Shown one piece after another: positions 49,201 through 63,335 of a DNA stretch of 64,000 bases (positions are counted from its first letter, which is position 1; every line of letters starts with the position of its first letter). Location of the stretch: contig WBMZ01011601.1 in NCBI GenBank assembly GCA_013400975.1, positions 88,943 to 152,942 on the forward strand, given 5' to 3'. The position numbers were made by a program, and so were the translations under genes. The notes below the pieces were generated by a model. The model saw nothing but the letters and a program-made list of their open reading frames with translations, was not told the DNA's origin and searched no databases. Source of the stretch: Atrichornis clamosus. Its lineage: Eukaryota > Chordata > Aves > Passeriformes > Menuridae.

Positions 49201-52061
49201 TTCTCTGAGTGGAAGTTTCTAAGACAATGGTCTCTGTAAAACTGATCTCTGAAAGTGATCCTAGGAAAATGGCTTTATGGAGGATTCCTGTTTCTTTTGT
49301 TAGCATAATACAGTTAATGTTGCTAATCCTGCAAATCAAATGTAGTGACATTACCCTTCATCTTTCATATTTTAGTGCCCTCAAGGTTTTTATTCACTTT
49401 TACCTTGGGATGTTATTATATCTTGTCAGGACAGGTATGAAATTTTATGGCATACATGAAATGGAGATACCACACATTTAATTTTTTTCTCTAGTGTGAA
49501 GGCATATGACAAGAATAGATATGGAATCATATGCTTGGATGGTTTATTGCCCTTATGGTTGAAACCACTCAAAGAGTTGGTCTCATTCAAAATGCAAAAT
49601 TAAAATATTAACCTGTGTGTGTAGATTTGCCATGCGAAAACATGAAATGTTTAGAGACTGATCCAGCCTGTAACAAAGTGTCTGTTGGACAATTTCAGTA
49701 GTGTTTAAGACACTTAACCTGTTCAGTGATACAGTGTCATGCTGAGGTTATGAAAAGCAGGCAGAAAGATTGAATGTGCAAGTCCTTCAGCAAGGAGAGG
49801 TCATTTTGCTAGTGGTAGTGATGGCAGCTCCTACCCCTCTGCTCTGGGGGATAACAAGCTCCGGTGAGGTGCTAACCACCCCATCATCTCAGTTTACCTG
49901 CACCCTCACAGACAAGTAATGTTTGCAGCAGGTCAAGGGAGGCATCTGGACAGCCACTCACTGAAACAGAAGCACACCAGCTTCCCATGCATGAGGGCCC
50001 TGGAAAAGGAGGGGAAATTCTCCCAGGGATGCATATTTAAGAAGGCTGCAGAGAAGGAGCTTATCTCCTGCCTGGGAGTGCTCCCTGCTTTTCTATCAAT
50101 GAGTCTTTTAAAACTTACAGCTGGATTTCATCAAACACTTCAAAGTCCAGGGCAGTTGCTGTGGTCATGCTGGAGTTGTACCTGAGTGGCATTGAGAACG
50201 TAGTCTAATGTCCACAATCATTCTGGCATTATCTTCTTTCCAAACAGAAAAAATTAGTAACTTCTTTGGGAAAAAAAAGCTTTTTCAGTCTAAACTTGCA
50301 ATGCACTTAAATTTACTTCTGACTAGCAAATATTAGGTTTTGCTTTCATGTGATATGTAGGAACTAAGAAAAGTCTCTCTTTTCTTGGTGACTTGTCTAA
50401 GTGTATCTTTGAACAGTTGCAGCAGGGACTTTCTGTTCTTTTGGACTCTTACAAAGAAGGAGTTTTTAGGGTTTTACCTTCCTTTGATACAATTATGTAT
50501 TAAAAATAAGATTAAAAATCTGCAACAATTTTTTTCAGGAATCACACTGCACAAAACAAAAGTAAGGGGTGACTAGAGGAATTTCAGTAACCTTCTCATG
50601 CAAGATGAAATACTTAAACATCATATCATTCAAGGAATAGGGACACACTTCACACTGAGAAAAGAGGATCTATCCAATTAATTACTGTAGGAAGCATTTA
50701 AACCTCTGCTTGAGGGCCAAATAATACCATACACTATCTGTGTAAAAGAACAAGGAGGAGGTAGTTAATAAAAAGACTTTAAGGCAATCTCTCTGCAGGC
50801 AGGTTTATGTGTGATCTTTCTTGCTCTGCTGCTCTGGACAATAAGAAAAAAAGCCCCTGAAAAAAAAAAAGCTAGAGTGGGGAGAAAAGTTTTTGCTCAT
50901 CTAAATTTTTCTCGGATTCAAGGATTCACCCATGCAGAAAGGCAACTCAGCTTGGCCCTAAATGCAATTTCTGTGGGCAGCATTAAATCTGGTAAACAGT
51001 CCTTTTTCTGTCCTGTGTAGCTGTGTCATGGTCCTGAAGCTGACAGAATGTCAGCTGAGCTGCTGAGCCCTGGAGCTACCATAGCTCTGCAGTCATGAGC
51101 CACCCATATCCCACATTTGGGCTTTTGGGTAAGGCAAATGGCCCACATTTGATGTGGCAGCAGCTGTGTCTTAGGAGGCATAAGCAGGATGTTTATCATG
51201 GTGAAGATTGGGATTCGCCAGTGGATGTCCAGGATTTCTGCTTTCTCCTGAAAGGTAACTGCTAGATAAGTCACAAATGGTGAGGCTGGACTGTGGTTTG
51301 CTGCTGACTGCCAGACCATGGACTGTTTCTGAGGTATCTGCAAAAAGTGACAGAGAAAAGTGAGTCTATTGTTGGTCTGTCAAAACCTGCTACACCAGCT
51401 CTGTGCCTTCCCTGGGAAATGTTCGTGGATCTGCAAGTTGGAAAAGGCTGGGGCTCAGTGCAGAGCTCTGCTTGGAACCTGGAGGCTGTTCTGCTGCAGC
51501 ACTACTGAGAAAACCACCTCAGAAGTGTGCTTCATTCACCCTGCACAGGAAGCAACAAGTAGGGATTCCCCAGCATGCAGCAATTTGAGAGCCACAGGAG
51601 AAAAATGTGGGAGTGAGGAGGGAATCGGCCATTTCTCCAGGTGGCAAAAAACCGTGATGTGTAATTATTGAGCGGTGGCAGGTTCTGAGGCACAGCTCAC
51701 TGCTTCTCCAGCAGACCTAAGGGATAGCTCAGGTTCTGCTTATTATGAGAAGCCTGCAGCCTCCCTATCCTCCCCCAGCTTGCCAGCTGCTCTTTCCCAG
51801 GATGGTGTCACTGTCACTTACCGGCTGCCACAGAGGCTGCACAGAATGCACCACTATGGCTCATGCTGTAAAGTCACCAAGGTGCTTGTTTGAGACCTGC
51901 TGTGTCCCGAGATGAGAACACCCACACTTCAGGAAATTACTTTCCTGAGCACCCAGATGGCTGGGAGGAAGTTTGCTAGCAGGAAAGGAATACAGAAAGT
52001 GGAGCCCTGGAAAAGAATAAAAATACCTGAGAACAGGGAAAGGCAAATGTACTGAGAAGGA
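46241..52061. other. Intergenic, no recognised gene
   Basis: Non-coding sequence. A TAATTAATTAATATCCATCATTAA block near 48811-48840 is homeodomain-like. Medium-length frames near 51,030-51,670 lack any recognisable domain. Confidence 0.55.
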
Positions 52062-52230
52062 TAACAACCTAAAAAAACCCAACCAATCAACCAACCGAAA
52101 GAACCCCCAACAAAATCACACACTGAAACAATAACAACAGCAAAAGAACAACAAAAATCTTAACACCTCCCCACCTCCAAAAAAAAAAGACCCCAAAAAC
52201 AAAACCCAAAAAACCCCACAAACCCAAACC
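52062..52230 (+). repeat. A/C-rich low-complexity tract
   Basis: About 170 bases almost free of G and T on the plus strand, made of AACC, ACAA and CCCCA words plus A runs. It is strongly strand-asymmetric and is not a simple tandem repeat. Confidence 0.85.
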
Positions 52231-55200
52231 TAGCAGATTGAGGTCTGGCTTCCCTGCAGTGCACACCACTGAGTACAAAAGAGGGACCAGAAGCTGCGGT
52301 GAAGCTGTCAGCTGGGTCCGGTTTGCCAGACAGAAGGGACAAGGTGTTACCTAGGGCAACAAAACATCCGTAGCTGCTTGGGAAGGTGGCTGCACCTTTG
52401 CAGCAGGTCCGAGAGTCTGCCTGCAGCAATGGCCATCCCTCGTCGGCAGCTCTGGAGGGCAAAACTGCTGCTGACAGGCAGCTCACCAGCCCCCAAGGTG
52501 GGGACAGGGCTGAGAGCACGGCAGTGCTCAGCACTGCTGCCCTTTCAACCAGCTCACAGGATGCATGAGATAAACACCTTCATCCAATTAAAGCAAAAGA
52601 ATTTATTCATAAGTGTCTCATGAGAAAGGAAGGCACACCTTATTCAATATTTTATGTAGCTGATGTGGTTTGCAAAGGATTTGTAACTGACAGGCTAGTA
52701 AACAACCTTTTTTAAACTCCTACAGGAGAAGTGGGCAAATGGTTGCATTCAAGCTCCTGCAGAGAGCATTGGGAACCCAGACATTCACTGCCAGGTCTCT
52801 TCCTTTGAACAACAGCAGAGCATGTTTACAATTTTGCAGAATGTACAGGAAAATAATAAAAAGTTAGAAGCCATTTTCTCTAGAAATACAATTATGCTGT
52901 AATGCGTTGAAATATGTAATCAATTTCAATTACATTTGAAAGAAAAAATCATAAAAACTCAAGGCTGAGATGGAATCTTCCTTATGCTTAATTCCTTACA
53001 ATTATCTTTGTTGTTGACATACTTAGATATTTATATTACATGTTTACTATTTTTCTTACTTCATTGTGTGCAGATGAGGCCATTCAAATAGGTTATATCA
53101 GCATTTACTAACTGAATTATTCTCTGATTTCAAAATTTTCATTTTTGTTATCCCTCGGCATAAAAATCAATCCCATCACCAATACTGACCTTGGAGGTGG
53201 TGGATTGCACTCTGCATCCACAACTGTGCAACACAAGCATAAACAGAACATAGTAACATCAGGAGAAAATTCTACTCTGGGCCTTCACAATTTCCTTTTT
53301 CTTTGTCATGCATCCAGCATTCCTGGGAGCAGACTGAAGGAGACAAAAATCCAAGAAAGTTCTGTACAAAAAAGGCTGTCTATAAATAATTGGAAGTGTT
53401 TTGTAGTGAGGACTGTAATTCCAGGTCTGTCTGTTTTATAGAGTAGTAGGAATTTAATTATACTTGTTGCAAAGCTTTCCCCATATTCTTGAGATTACTG
53501 AGCCCATACTTAAAGCAGTAAACTCTGCAAACCTTGTAAACCCCAGAAAAGTGGAAATGCTGTTCAAAACTGCTGTGACATTTTTTAATCATGCTAAATG
53601 GATGGCCAGAAAATCATGGGTCAGTCAATGTTACAGCGATTCCTAGCAAAAGAATGAGAAATGAGGCTTTCTCAGATTAGTGTCAGAATGAGACTCCCAT
53701 AGAGCATTTAACCTCCTATTGTGTGACATTTTGATTTAAAAATTAACACTGTCCAGTATCAATATTGCAAGTATTAAGTGGATTAAAAATTAACTGTTAT
53801 GTTTTATGGGGTATTTCTTAAGAAGAATGCTTAATGGAAGAAGGTGTCTCCGAAAAGTTCTGCTGTGATGAGTGCCTGGCCCTGTACTGGGGTTTTGTTT
53901 TGTTTAGTTGGAAAAATAAAAAAAATGGAAAAATTCACATGCTATCAGAATCGCAAGTTCACGATAAGAACTTCTGAAGCACTCTATAAACTGAACACAT
54001 ATTGCAGGGGGGAAAAAACAACACAACCAACCAACCAACAACCAAGCCTTACTGCAGTTAGTGACAAGATTCTTGCTGCCTTTCGTGGAGATGGGCTTTT
54101 ACATGACTTGTTTTAATAGAGCCAGACAAAGGCTAACATGTTTGTAAACAGAGATTGCAGTTCTGCCTGTGAACACTGGGGCATTGCATTAGGATAAACA
54201 GGACTGAAAATATTCATAGGTCATGACAGATCAATCAGCTGAGCAGAAGCACTGATGATCAGATTGCTGCTGCAAGGCTGGGCTGGGAAGCAAGAACAGT
54301 TTAGCCTCACTGAAATGGAGTCCCTGGCCTGAGCAGGTCCTGGAGAACCAAACAGCTGAGTGGTCCTGGAACAGATGCTTCACGTTTTCTGTCAATCATT
54401 ACTTCCTAGCTGATGATGCTGTGAGCCAGCCTAGATATTTCTTCCATTTCAAAAGTCAAAATATTATTTATAAATTGGCTAAGATTCAGAAGTGAGACAG
54501 GCGAATAATCCAACATCTGGGAAGTGCATATTACAGTGATCTGTATCTTTGACATCTCTGGCAGCTTGGCTTTCTCAAAGTGTAAGAAGCAACTTGATCA
54601 AGGTCTTTACGTGGGAAGAAGACGCTCTCTGATACATTTCAGTTCTCACATCTGTTAGAGAAAGGTACAATAAAATCTAATACCTGGAAGCTGAATCTAG
54701 ACAGATAATTACCATGATATGATATCCTAAATCTTCTCTGGGGTCTTGTCACAGGCTGTCACGACACTTTTCTGGACAAGTAAATCTGTAAAACAGACCT
54801 AATGTTCCAATGTAGCATCTTGACTTCAATTCCCAGATTTAGCTTCTGACAAGTTACAGTCCTTAGTTCTTGGCCCCCCTAGGACAGGCACAGGAAGGAG
54901 CAAGTACTATTTTTTGCTCAAAATTGTTTTCATTTATGAGCTGTAACATTTGACACAGCCAAAGCCTGAAGCAGTGTCCCTTTGCTGGGTCTCCCCAGCC
55001 CAGGCACACCATCCCCTTGGCCATGGCATTCCCGTGGCGAGGGAGGGATAGAGGTGCTGCAGGCTGAAAGCAAGCACCACTTCTGGCCTCTGCCCACCGT
55101 GGGCTTCTGCAGAGACACATCCTGCATGGCCCTGTGTTAAAAATCTCCATGGTACAGCAGGGAAGAGCTGCATGGTGCTGATGGCCCTTTGTCCCATCTT

Positions 55201-58200
55201 CTCCATCCCTGGTGGCTGGAAAGGACCAAGGCACCTCTGTCAGGTGGAGGCTCCAGCCCATGGTGACTTCTACAGGACTTTCACAAGACCAAATGGGATT
55301 TGTAATTTGACCAGGAGAGCTCCAAAATTGTGAGGTTTTTTCCTAAATACATATTCTAAAGATCAAGCACAAGTTTTTGGTGTGGAGATGGGATGTTCTG
55401 GGTGAATTGTTACAACCTGTGTTTTGCAAATGGGTGTATTGTAGTCATTTCTCAAAAAGACACATTATGAATCAAAAATCAATTCACATGTTGAGATATT
55501 CATTTTGAGTAATAGCATCAGGGGAAAAAAAACAAGTCAGTAGTGCTCTGTTGTAATATTTTCAAAATGAAATGGTCTTGGCTTTGTTATCTAATACTGT
55601 TTCATTCTAAAATTGATCTATGTTTAGTGTTAATAAATAGTAAAAATATGTGAAAAGCGAGTAATGTATCTGACTGGATATTAGTTTTCCCTAATTTATT
55701 TGCAGTTTGGCCACCAAACAGAAAAATCAATTATTCTCACAACTCTATTCAGTATAAATAAGAGCCTCTCTTCCAACATACTGCGCTCCACAATTTTCTC
55801 CTCTATTATGGAGACTCTTACTTTTACCAGTTATATTAACTTGTGGTTTTCCCCAGATGATGACATCTGACATTTTCATTTACATAAGTTCCCTTTAAAT
55901 TTTTCTGCTGTTAGTTGTGATTATAACAAGTTAGCCTCTACTGTAAGTTTCATTAACATAATGTTTATTGCCTCCTTTGGATAATGAAGCTATTAATTAA
56001 AATTGTATCTAACAAGGATCCGCTGGGTATGTGATTAAATATTGCTCCAACGTTGGTTTTGATTATTTTCATTGTCTTTCAAAAGGTTTCCAGTACATAT
56101 TGTAAAAAGCCTATACAAGTCACTTAGAAAATTTTGGACAAGATACTATGAAATGCAGTATCATGTTCTCCAATAAAATCAGAATGCTATCCCAATTCCC
56201 TCCTATTTCCATTTAACTAGCAAGAACTGTGTTGGATAAAACATATACTGTGTAAACTCCTACTGTTTCCTGCTTTTGGTTTTATTAGCCTCTTCATGTT
56301 GGTGGCCGTCTCCATCTATTTTGCCCATCATTGTACACATCATACACCTATTTTATGCAGAGTGTAATAATACTGTCTTTTTCCCACTGTAGAAGTCTTC
56401 ATACATTTTTTCAGAGCTCTTAAAGTGTTGGCTTTACTTAAGAGCTGTTAGTTACCTTGGTACCACCATTAAGATGAAAAATTAGTTTAGAGACATTTTT
56501 GGACCCACTATAATTTCAGCAGTACACGTGAAGTAAACATTTATTCAAATGACTGCTTGGAGTTAAAAACAAGGAGGCATTCCAGAAGTCTGTTAGCATC
56601 AGGAGGTGAACCAAAAGACTACATAAAGTGTTGTTCTATTTCTCAATGGAGAGGGAAAATCTTAACAGATGACATGAGGACTGAAATTTGGTGTGATTTT
56701 TATTTTTTCTTCCTAATGGGTGTTAAATTTGATCATAGAGTTAGTGCCATTATCTTTATTATAAAGAGGTGAAACTTCAGGTGAGAAATAGGAATAGGCT
56801 AAAGACCATATAGATGGGTTGGCTGATTAGGGGAGCCTGTGGAAATTACTGTGGGTTTGGTGTTACTCAATACTGTTATTAATGGCTTGAACAGTGAAAT
56901 AGGTTATATGCTTATTAAGTCACTAGATTTTATTAACCTAAGTGAGCTGCCAGCACTCTGGAGACTTAAGCAGTTAAGTACTTAAGCTGTGCCCAGGTTA
57001 GTATAACCTGCTTGTCATCAGGGCTAATTAATCACATTAACATCTTGCTAATGTGACCATACCACTTGGGGTAGCTGTGATATCCCTGCATGGCACTGCA
57101 TTATGCCAACAGAGATTCTCTCAATAAGAGGAATTCCATACTTTCTCCTTTTAATGACATTCCCCAATCTGCTCCAGGTCAAGATGCTGATTTACTGGCC
57201 GGTCACTTAGGTACATTTAAACATTTTACCATAAATCCTCTTGGAAACAGCAGACTCAGTTGTGCTGTGTTGTGTAATGCCAGAGTGAATGCTCACTTTA
57301 TGCTAGAATATCATCTTGTGCAGCATCAAAACCACACACTGCAGCTCCCAAGCTTCCCTTGCAGATTCCTGTATCCCAGTATTGATCAGGCCTTGTGTGT
57401 TAGAAAGGTCTGCATACTCCCTAGTACCCACACTAGAAGAGTGGTAATTTTCCTGCTTTACATGAAAATATATTAGATCGCAGGAGGACTATGATTCTAG
57501 CAGATCAATGCCAGAGGAGTTAATATCACCTACTTTTGCCTCCCTGTTGTACAGATCTAAAATTAGAAGCAAGCAGAAACACTGTGCAGCATCCTAATTG
57601 GCTTGTCACTAGGGTAAGGTAACTGGCCAGCTTCTGACTTACTGGAGATCAGAAGGTCCTCTTGCTACATCCTCACTGGTCTGTTGCGTAACCTCTCAGG
57701 AAGAAATATTTGGAAATAAATGTAACATATATTTAATTAGATTAGAATGTGAATCTATTTAAAGCACCATTTTTAATCTAATGTGAGGTAAAATATTTTT
57801 AGTCATTTCTCCACTGTGGAAAAAAATTACCTGAAAACATTGTAATCCTGACTGCAGTAATTTTACCTTGTTAAAGGCAAAGAAGGGGACTTCACCATTT
57901 GCAGGTACAATTTTTGAGAGCCACATCAAAATTATATTTAGCATCATATAATCCTTATTCAAATGACTGAATGATCATGGTAGTGAAGTTACAGCTACCT
58001 ACATGATGCTTTGGGCTTCAGAAAGAAAACCTAAAATGCATCTTGTTGGCAGAAGAGATTATATACTTATTTTAGACCAGGCTGATCCAGAGAAATAGAA
58101 GCCCTTCTCCATGTGAATTTCAATCTAGGAGACATACATTAACTACACTTTTACTACATGAAAAACATGTCTAGACAGCAGCCTTATCTGCACAGCTGTC

Positions 58201-61200
58201 TTTGAGGATGTGCAGTCTATAGCCTGCAGCACGGTATTTCACTGCACCTTTTGTGTTGGATCTCCTGACCCTCTGGCAAACAGCTGCGGCAGCAAGAGCG
58301 GCAAGATTCCATCACTTCAGGAGGAGTCTCTGGTGGTGTCTCTGCACAGCGCAACACAGCAAGGCACCTGAAAGCTCTGTCTGGGTTAATTAGCAGGCTT
58401 TGCTAGTGAGGCAGAGTGCTGCACTGGGTGGCTGCTGCTGGCAGGGAGATGACTTGCTCAGAGAAGCCCTAGGTGCTGCACTGGGCTGTGCAGAATGACC
58501 CTGGCATTGTAACAGAGCTTAGTGGGCCTCAAGAGGAAGCATTCCTTGGAGAGCAGGGACTGGAAGATTTATTTCCCAAGGGATCCATAAAGTGTTTTTA
58601 TTTTAGACAGTGTGTTTCAGAGTCATTCTGCAACTCCTCCAAGTTAGAGAGGCTGAGGGAATGAAGCTCAAGCAGGTCTTAGCTGAGTCATGTGTCATGG
58701 TCTCCTTCCTTCCTGGGTTATGAAGTCCTATCTTCTGCTGTCACTGGGAACCCTGCTACTTAAACCCTTTACAGGGCTCTTCTTTCTTTTCAAAGCTGGT
58801 AGGGTCTTTTCTTCCTTTCAGTCTTTGCTTCCACATACAACCCAGATACTTCTCACCTTCCTCACATCCTTTCCATTTTAAGACAGCCACTGCTCCTTGC
58901 CTGACCACCATTCTCGCACCTGCCCACTCTCTGTCTACTGAAGTGGACTTCTGTCATTTGCAGACAAGCACCTTGGTTCTGGGTAGACTTTGGAATATGT
59001 GGCTTTTATCTGATGATTGCACACCATTCCCCAGTGCTTTGGGATATTAAGTCCTACAGCCTGTTGGGGATGTGGCTCCAGCACGGCCAAGCTGTACTTC
59101 CCAGCTCTGCCCTGCTTTATGTGTGCTCTACAGGACTCCCCCTCTGCTATCACTACCAACAGCAGGACTAAACTCAAGAGAAATGGGGCAAATCTCCTAA
59201 GTTACTAATTTTTAAAGCAGGCCTAAATTGGACCATTTCTGACTGAAACAGTGATGGCAACAGCAGTTTCAGTGACACCAATAACAGTAATTCCAGCCAG
59301 CCCTTTGCTGTGCCTCTCCCACAGTTGTTAACACTACAGAAATAGAAAGAAATGCCATTTCCTACTCCCCAAGAAGGAACATTTTGCCAGTGCAGCTGGG
59401 CCCCAGGAGGAAAGAAAGCCAAAATGTGCAGAAACTAGAAGAAAAAAAGACATAATGTAGAAGTTAATGCTTTGTGATAGACAGCAAGTGCTCACCAGTG
59501 GCAAGGCTGTGGGTTGCCAAGGCAACAAGGCTACACACAGGGCTGCACTGTGGGGCTGCTGGGGCTGCATTTTGGGGCTGCTGAAGGGAAATTGCCCTGC
59601 TGCTCTGGGCAAACACACCAGCAACAGTTTGCAGCCAGTTCCAGACAATATGGGACAAGGGAAAAATTGACCTGGACTGACACATGCCTTAAGATGCTGT
59701 CTACCAGCACTTAAGCTGTAATCAAGCCCAAAACATGCATAGGTTATCTCAATCATCAGTGAAATGGCACAAAAAGTCTTGCTTGGCCTTTAGCATTGTC
59801 CCAGGTTCAGCTCACGCTGAATGTTGGAAAGCAGGGAGCAGAGTGAAGACCTTCTGCTTTTTCATTTTCTGCTCTGGATGCCCCACACATCCTTGGACAC
59901 AAGTTGGAACAGCCTCAAGTCTACCATGACTTGCCCTGGTTCTCTTCAAGACCCAGGATCTAGGCCAGTCTGTTATTTGTACATATCCGTGTCTGTTTTG
60001 TTAAAAGATGGTAACAGTTATATGTAGCCATTTAAGTGGGCTCAGGTTGAAATCAGCAGTTGTTGATACTGGGTGAACATGGTAGCCAGTGAGTGATTCC
60101 ACAGAAACCTGGAAGGAAAGTCCCAGGGAGGCAGAGCAGTTCATGAACCCTTACATGCGACTACAGATATGAAAAAACTCCTGGCAGCTTAGACCCCTCT
60201 ATGGACGAGGGAGAAAAAAGCTTCTGAGGCACATCTGCATTTTAAGAGACTTGGATGGGAGACACTGCTCTGAGGGGTTGGCATGAGGCAGTCATGTGTC
60301 TGAGCTGAGGCATCTCCCACTCATGGAAGTCTGCCTCTGTCTGTGTGAGCATGTTCTCATGTGCTCAACAGTTTTTCCCAGTTCCCTCAACTGTCACCAA
60401 AACTTATCAGTCATTGTCAGACACCTTTATTGCTATTTATTCATTAACATAAATTCCTACTACCCCATTCCCTCCTTACAGACTTTTTTTGTATAATTCC
60501 TCTCTCTCGATAACTCTTCTCCAACCATGCATTCACCCCTTCCCCCTTCTGTTTTTCTCTTCATTTCCCACCACGTGAATATCAATGAATTCCCAGGTGT
60601 GCATTTCTTCCCGGGCATTGCCCACGGCCCAACAACTGAATTCATCTGTTCTTCTTACCCACCATGTCCAAGGGTTTCCCGGCACAACACACAGCCTTTC
60701 CCCACAGTGGTCCAAAAATATTTAAGTAGTTCTCTACCACAGCTCCACCACTGCAAGTAATTGACAGGTTCCAAAGAGAAATGTTGTGATTAGAAACATT
60801 AACTAAATACCGTTTATTATAAGCTTTTGTGTTTTGTGTGATGATCTATGTATACCAAAAATGAGTACATCTGTAGTCAGATAAAATGATCAGCAGTGTG
60901 CTCCAGGCCAATTTGGGGCACAACTATACTTATAGAGATTATAGAAATTCTGTTTAAACTTGCCTATTTTTAACCACACATGCACATGAAGATGTTTTTA
61001 AGAATAATATTATGGTTGGAAAATCCAGTACTGAAAAGGATGTGCCAAAAAAAGCTGTCTATGCCACTCAATTTACATCTCCTTTGTTCTGCATTGCACG
61101 CTCACGTCCTAATTGGTAAACAGGATCCTGCCTTATAAGGTGCAGAAGACAACAGCTGCTGTCCAGAAAGATCAGGATGATGAGACTCCTGTCTCACCTC

Positions 61201-62372
61201 TTGAAGGAGCTTTCGGTGAAAATCCTGGCTCAAGACTCAGACTTTTTTATATGAGATTAGACGGCAGCCAGAGGGCTGGGACCCAGTTAATTTTCAGGGA
61301 GAAAAATCGTGGAGGTACAACATTGTTGGAGAAAAAGGATAATCTTTTGAGGATTAAGATGATGAAAGCTGCCCTGAAGAGGTGGGGACTATCCCAGCTT
61401 CTGCCACAGAATTCTTCTGTGATGCCAGGCACAATGCCTAAAACCTTTCATAGATGAGCAGCACCTCAGTATGGCTCCTTCTGAGGCCTCATTTTCAGAA
61501 CTGCTGCAACCAAAATCCATGGGAGCTCTGAGAAATAAGGTCCCAGCTGCCTTTTAACTCTTCTGTCCAGAATACAACAATCTTCTATCTCATAGAGACA
61601 TTGTATTTTCTGATGCTATGAAGCACACATATAATTGTGGTAAGAACCGTAAAAGCACTTCCTGAGCCTGTCTTCAGGTATTCTGAAGAAATTGCAATAC
61701 CAAAAAGTGAGACTAGAGCATTCAAAGCTCTAGAGGAAGACACAATCAGAGAGATCCAGATGCCCCAAACCCCAGACATCTAGTACGACTTTCCCATTTC
61801 CAGTGCACTAAACTGAAGGGTTTATGGGTATCACCCAGAGTCCATGTGAAATATGTGCCCTTTTGGTGCCACAGACGTGAAAGCACATCCTAGGACAACC
61901 AAACCAATCATTGCCTAGACACAGGTCTTTTTTTCCACACTCTTTTATTCAGCTTATCAGCAGAATCCTAGTTTCTTCCCCTGCTTCTGGCCTTTCTTTC
62001 CTTACCCAGACTGGCTCATGCATTCACCTATCCTAATCTGACTATTGTTCCCTGGTTTCTTCTCCAAACTCGGTATTTTGTCCTTGTCAGCTCTGCAGGT
62101 CCATTTCTTCTACAAGTTACTAATTTATCCTCTCCTGGCTCCTTCCCAGGTCCGTATCTCTTCTTCCTGCCATACCAATTCCACCATTCATCTTTCTTGA
62201 ATGTGTGCACATTTACAGGCCCACTACCCCTACGCCTCCCATTTGGCCCAGATCCCTTCCCCTACCTCCTTTCTTTTTGAGCTCTCAGAAAGTCTTCCCC
62301 AACTCTCCCTCCGACCTCCGTTCCTAAATTGTTTGTCTTGGTCCACTGCAGGCCCCCTCCTGCCTTCTATAT
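52231..62372. other. Intergenic, no recognised gene
   Basis: Non-coding sequence. It includes a short AACC run (54024-54043), GC-richer patches at 52,240-52,570 and 54,930-55,260 without recognisable coding content, and TAAT-rich blocks at 55,900-56,060 and 57,020-57,060. It probably carries distant regulatory DNA for the flanking genes, but this cannot be shown from sequence alone. Confidence 0.5.
55900..56060. promoter_or_regulatory. Candidate conserved non-coding block
   Basis: Several homeodomain-type cores (CATTAACATAATG, GATAATGAAGC, TATTAATTAAAATTG) surround non-repetitive words such as AACAAGGATCCGCTGGG. This suggests an enhancer rather than AT noise. There is no comparative evidence. 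Confidence 0.2.
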
Positions 62373-62728
62373 ATGGCTCGTACTGTCTGCACCTCCATAC
62401 TGCACGGCCGCTTGGAGGACCGGGAAGAGAGGCATTCTGCACCAAGCCCCGCAAGGGGGGCCGGCAAGCCTCTGCCTGCAGAAAGCAGGAGTAAGCACCG
62501 AAGAACCACCACTCCTCCTGGTGCTCGAGGACGGAACAAGTTCAGCTCTTCTCTGAAGGCGGCATTTGAGCAGTCCGGTCACGCGCAGCAGCTGCAGCAG
62601 GAGCACGACGAGGCAGCGGAGCAAAGACGGGCACCTCCACCAGCGCTGGACAAAGCGCACTCGGTGGGAACCAAATCTCCAGGAATTTTAGCTGTACTTT
62701 GCATGTTTGGACGCTCCTACCTAAGAAG
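62373..62728 (+). other. Exon-like open segment in the right CpG island
   Basis: A 119-codon frame (62373-62732) runs through GC-rich sequence and reaches a good donor, CTAAGAAG/GTGAGG, with its GT at 62729-62730. The predicted peptide is arginine-, alanine- and proline-rich with no known domain, so coding is doubtful. It may be a non-coding first exon of the downstream gene or of a lncRNA. Confidence 0.25.
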
Positions 62729-63090
62729 GTGAGGCAAGTGCGAGCATTTGGGGTCCACACTGCCTATACTGCCTGTGTCAAAGCATACCCATACCATGTG
62801 TGCCACCCCACTGCCCTCCACAGGCAATACTCCCACGGCCTGATTGCACGGAGACGGGTCCCTTCGTGCTCCTGCCCTTCGACCACAGCTCTCCAACCTC
62901 TGACAGTCCCCGACATGAGCGCGGGCGTCTGAAACTTCTTAAGCTCCCCTGAGGGAAACTTGGGAAGGGCTGGCATGCAGCTCCATTGGGATGCGCCTGG
63001 TTATTGGCAGTCGTGGGGCAGAAATCAAACTTTGCCTGAAACAGACGGAAATTCTTTTAAGGAATGTCAGGAGCCATTTCCACAGGAATC

Positions 63091-63110
63091 TCTCTCCCTC
63101 CCTCCCTCCC
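63091..63110 (+). repeat. (CCCT)n run in the CpG island
   Basis: TCTCTCCCTCCCTCCCTCCC, a short pyrimidine repeat upstream of the densest CpG block. Confidence 0.85.
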
Positions 63111-63306
63111 ACCACCCGGCGCTGCGAAGCGCCAGTATTTAACTGAGCACGGCCCCTGCCGGCAAGCGCGGCAGCTGGACCGCTCGCTCTGGCGAGGCTC
63201 CCTCGGCTCCGGATGTGCCATCGCTGACTGCTGCGAGCTCGGGCTCAGCGCACAGGTCGGGGACTGCAAATCCAAGTGTCACTGGCACAGGGATGATTAT
63301 TACCAG

Positions 63307-63335
63307 ATGCTAATTGCTCGTTAATGTATGCTAAT
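63307..63335 (+). promoter_or_regulatory. Paired ATGCTAAT octamer-like sites
   Basis: ATGCTAAT occurs at 63307-63314 and 63328-63335 on the same strand, exactly 21 bp apart (two helical turns). TTAAT and TAATTG cores lie between them. ATGCTAAT is a one-base variant of the POU octamer ATGCAAAT. The AT-rich island sits inside a CpG-rich promoter region, as at neural gene promoters. Confidence 0.4.
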
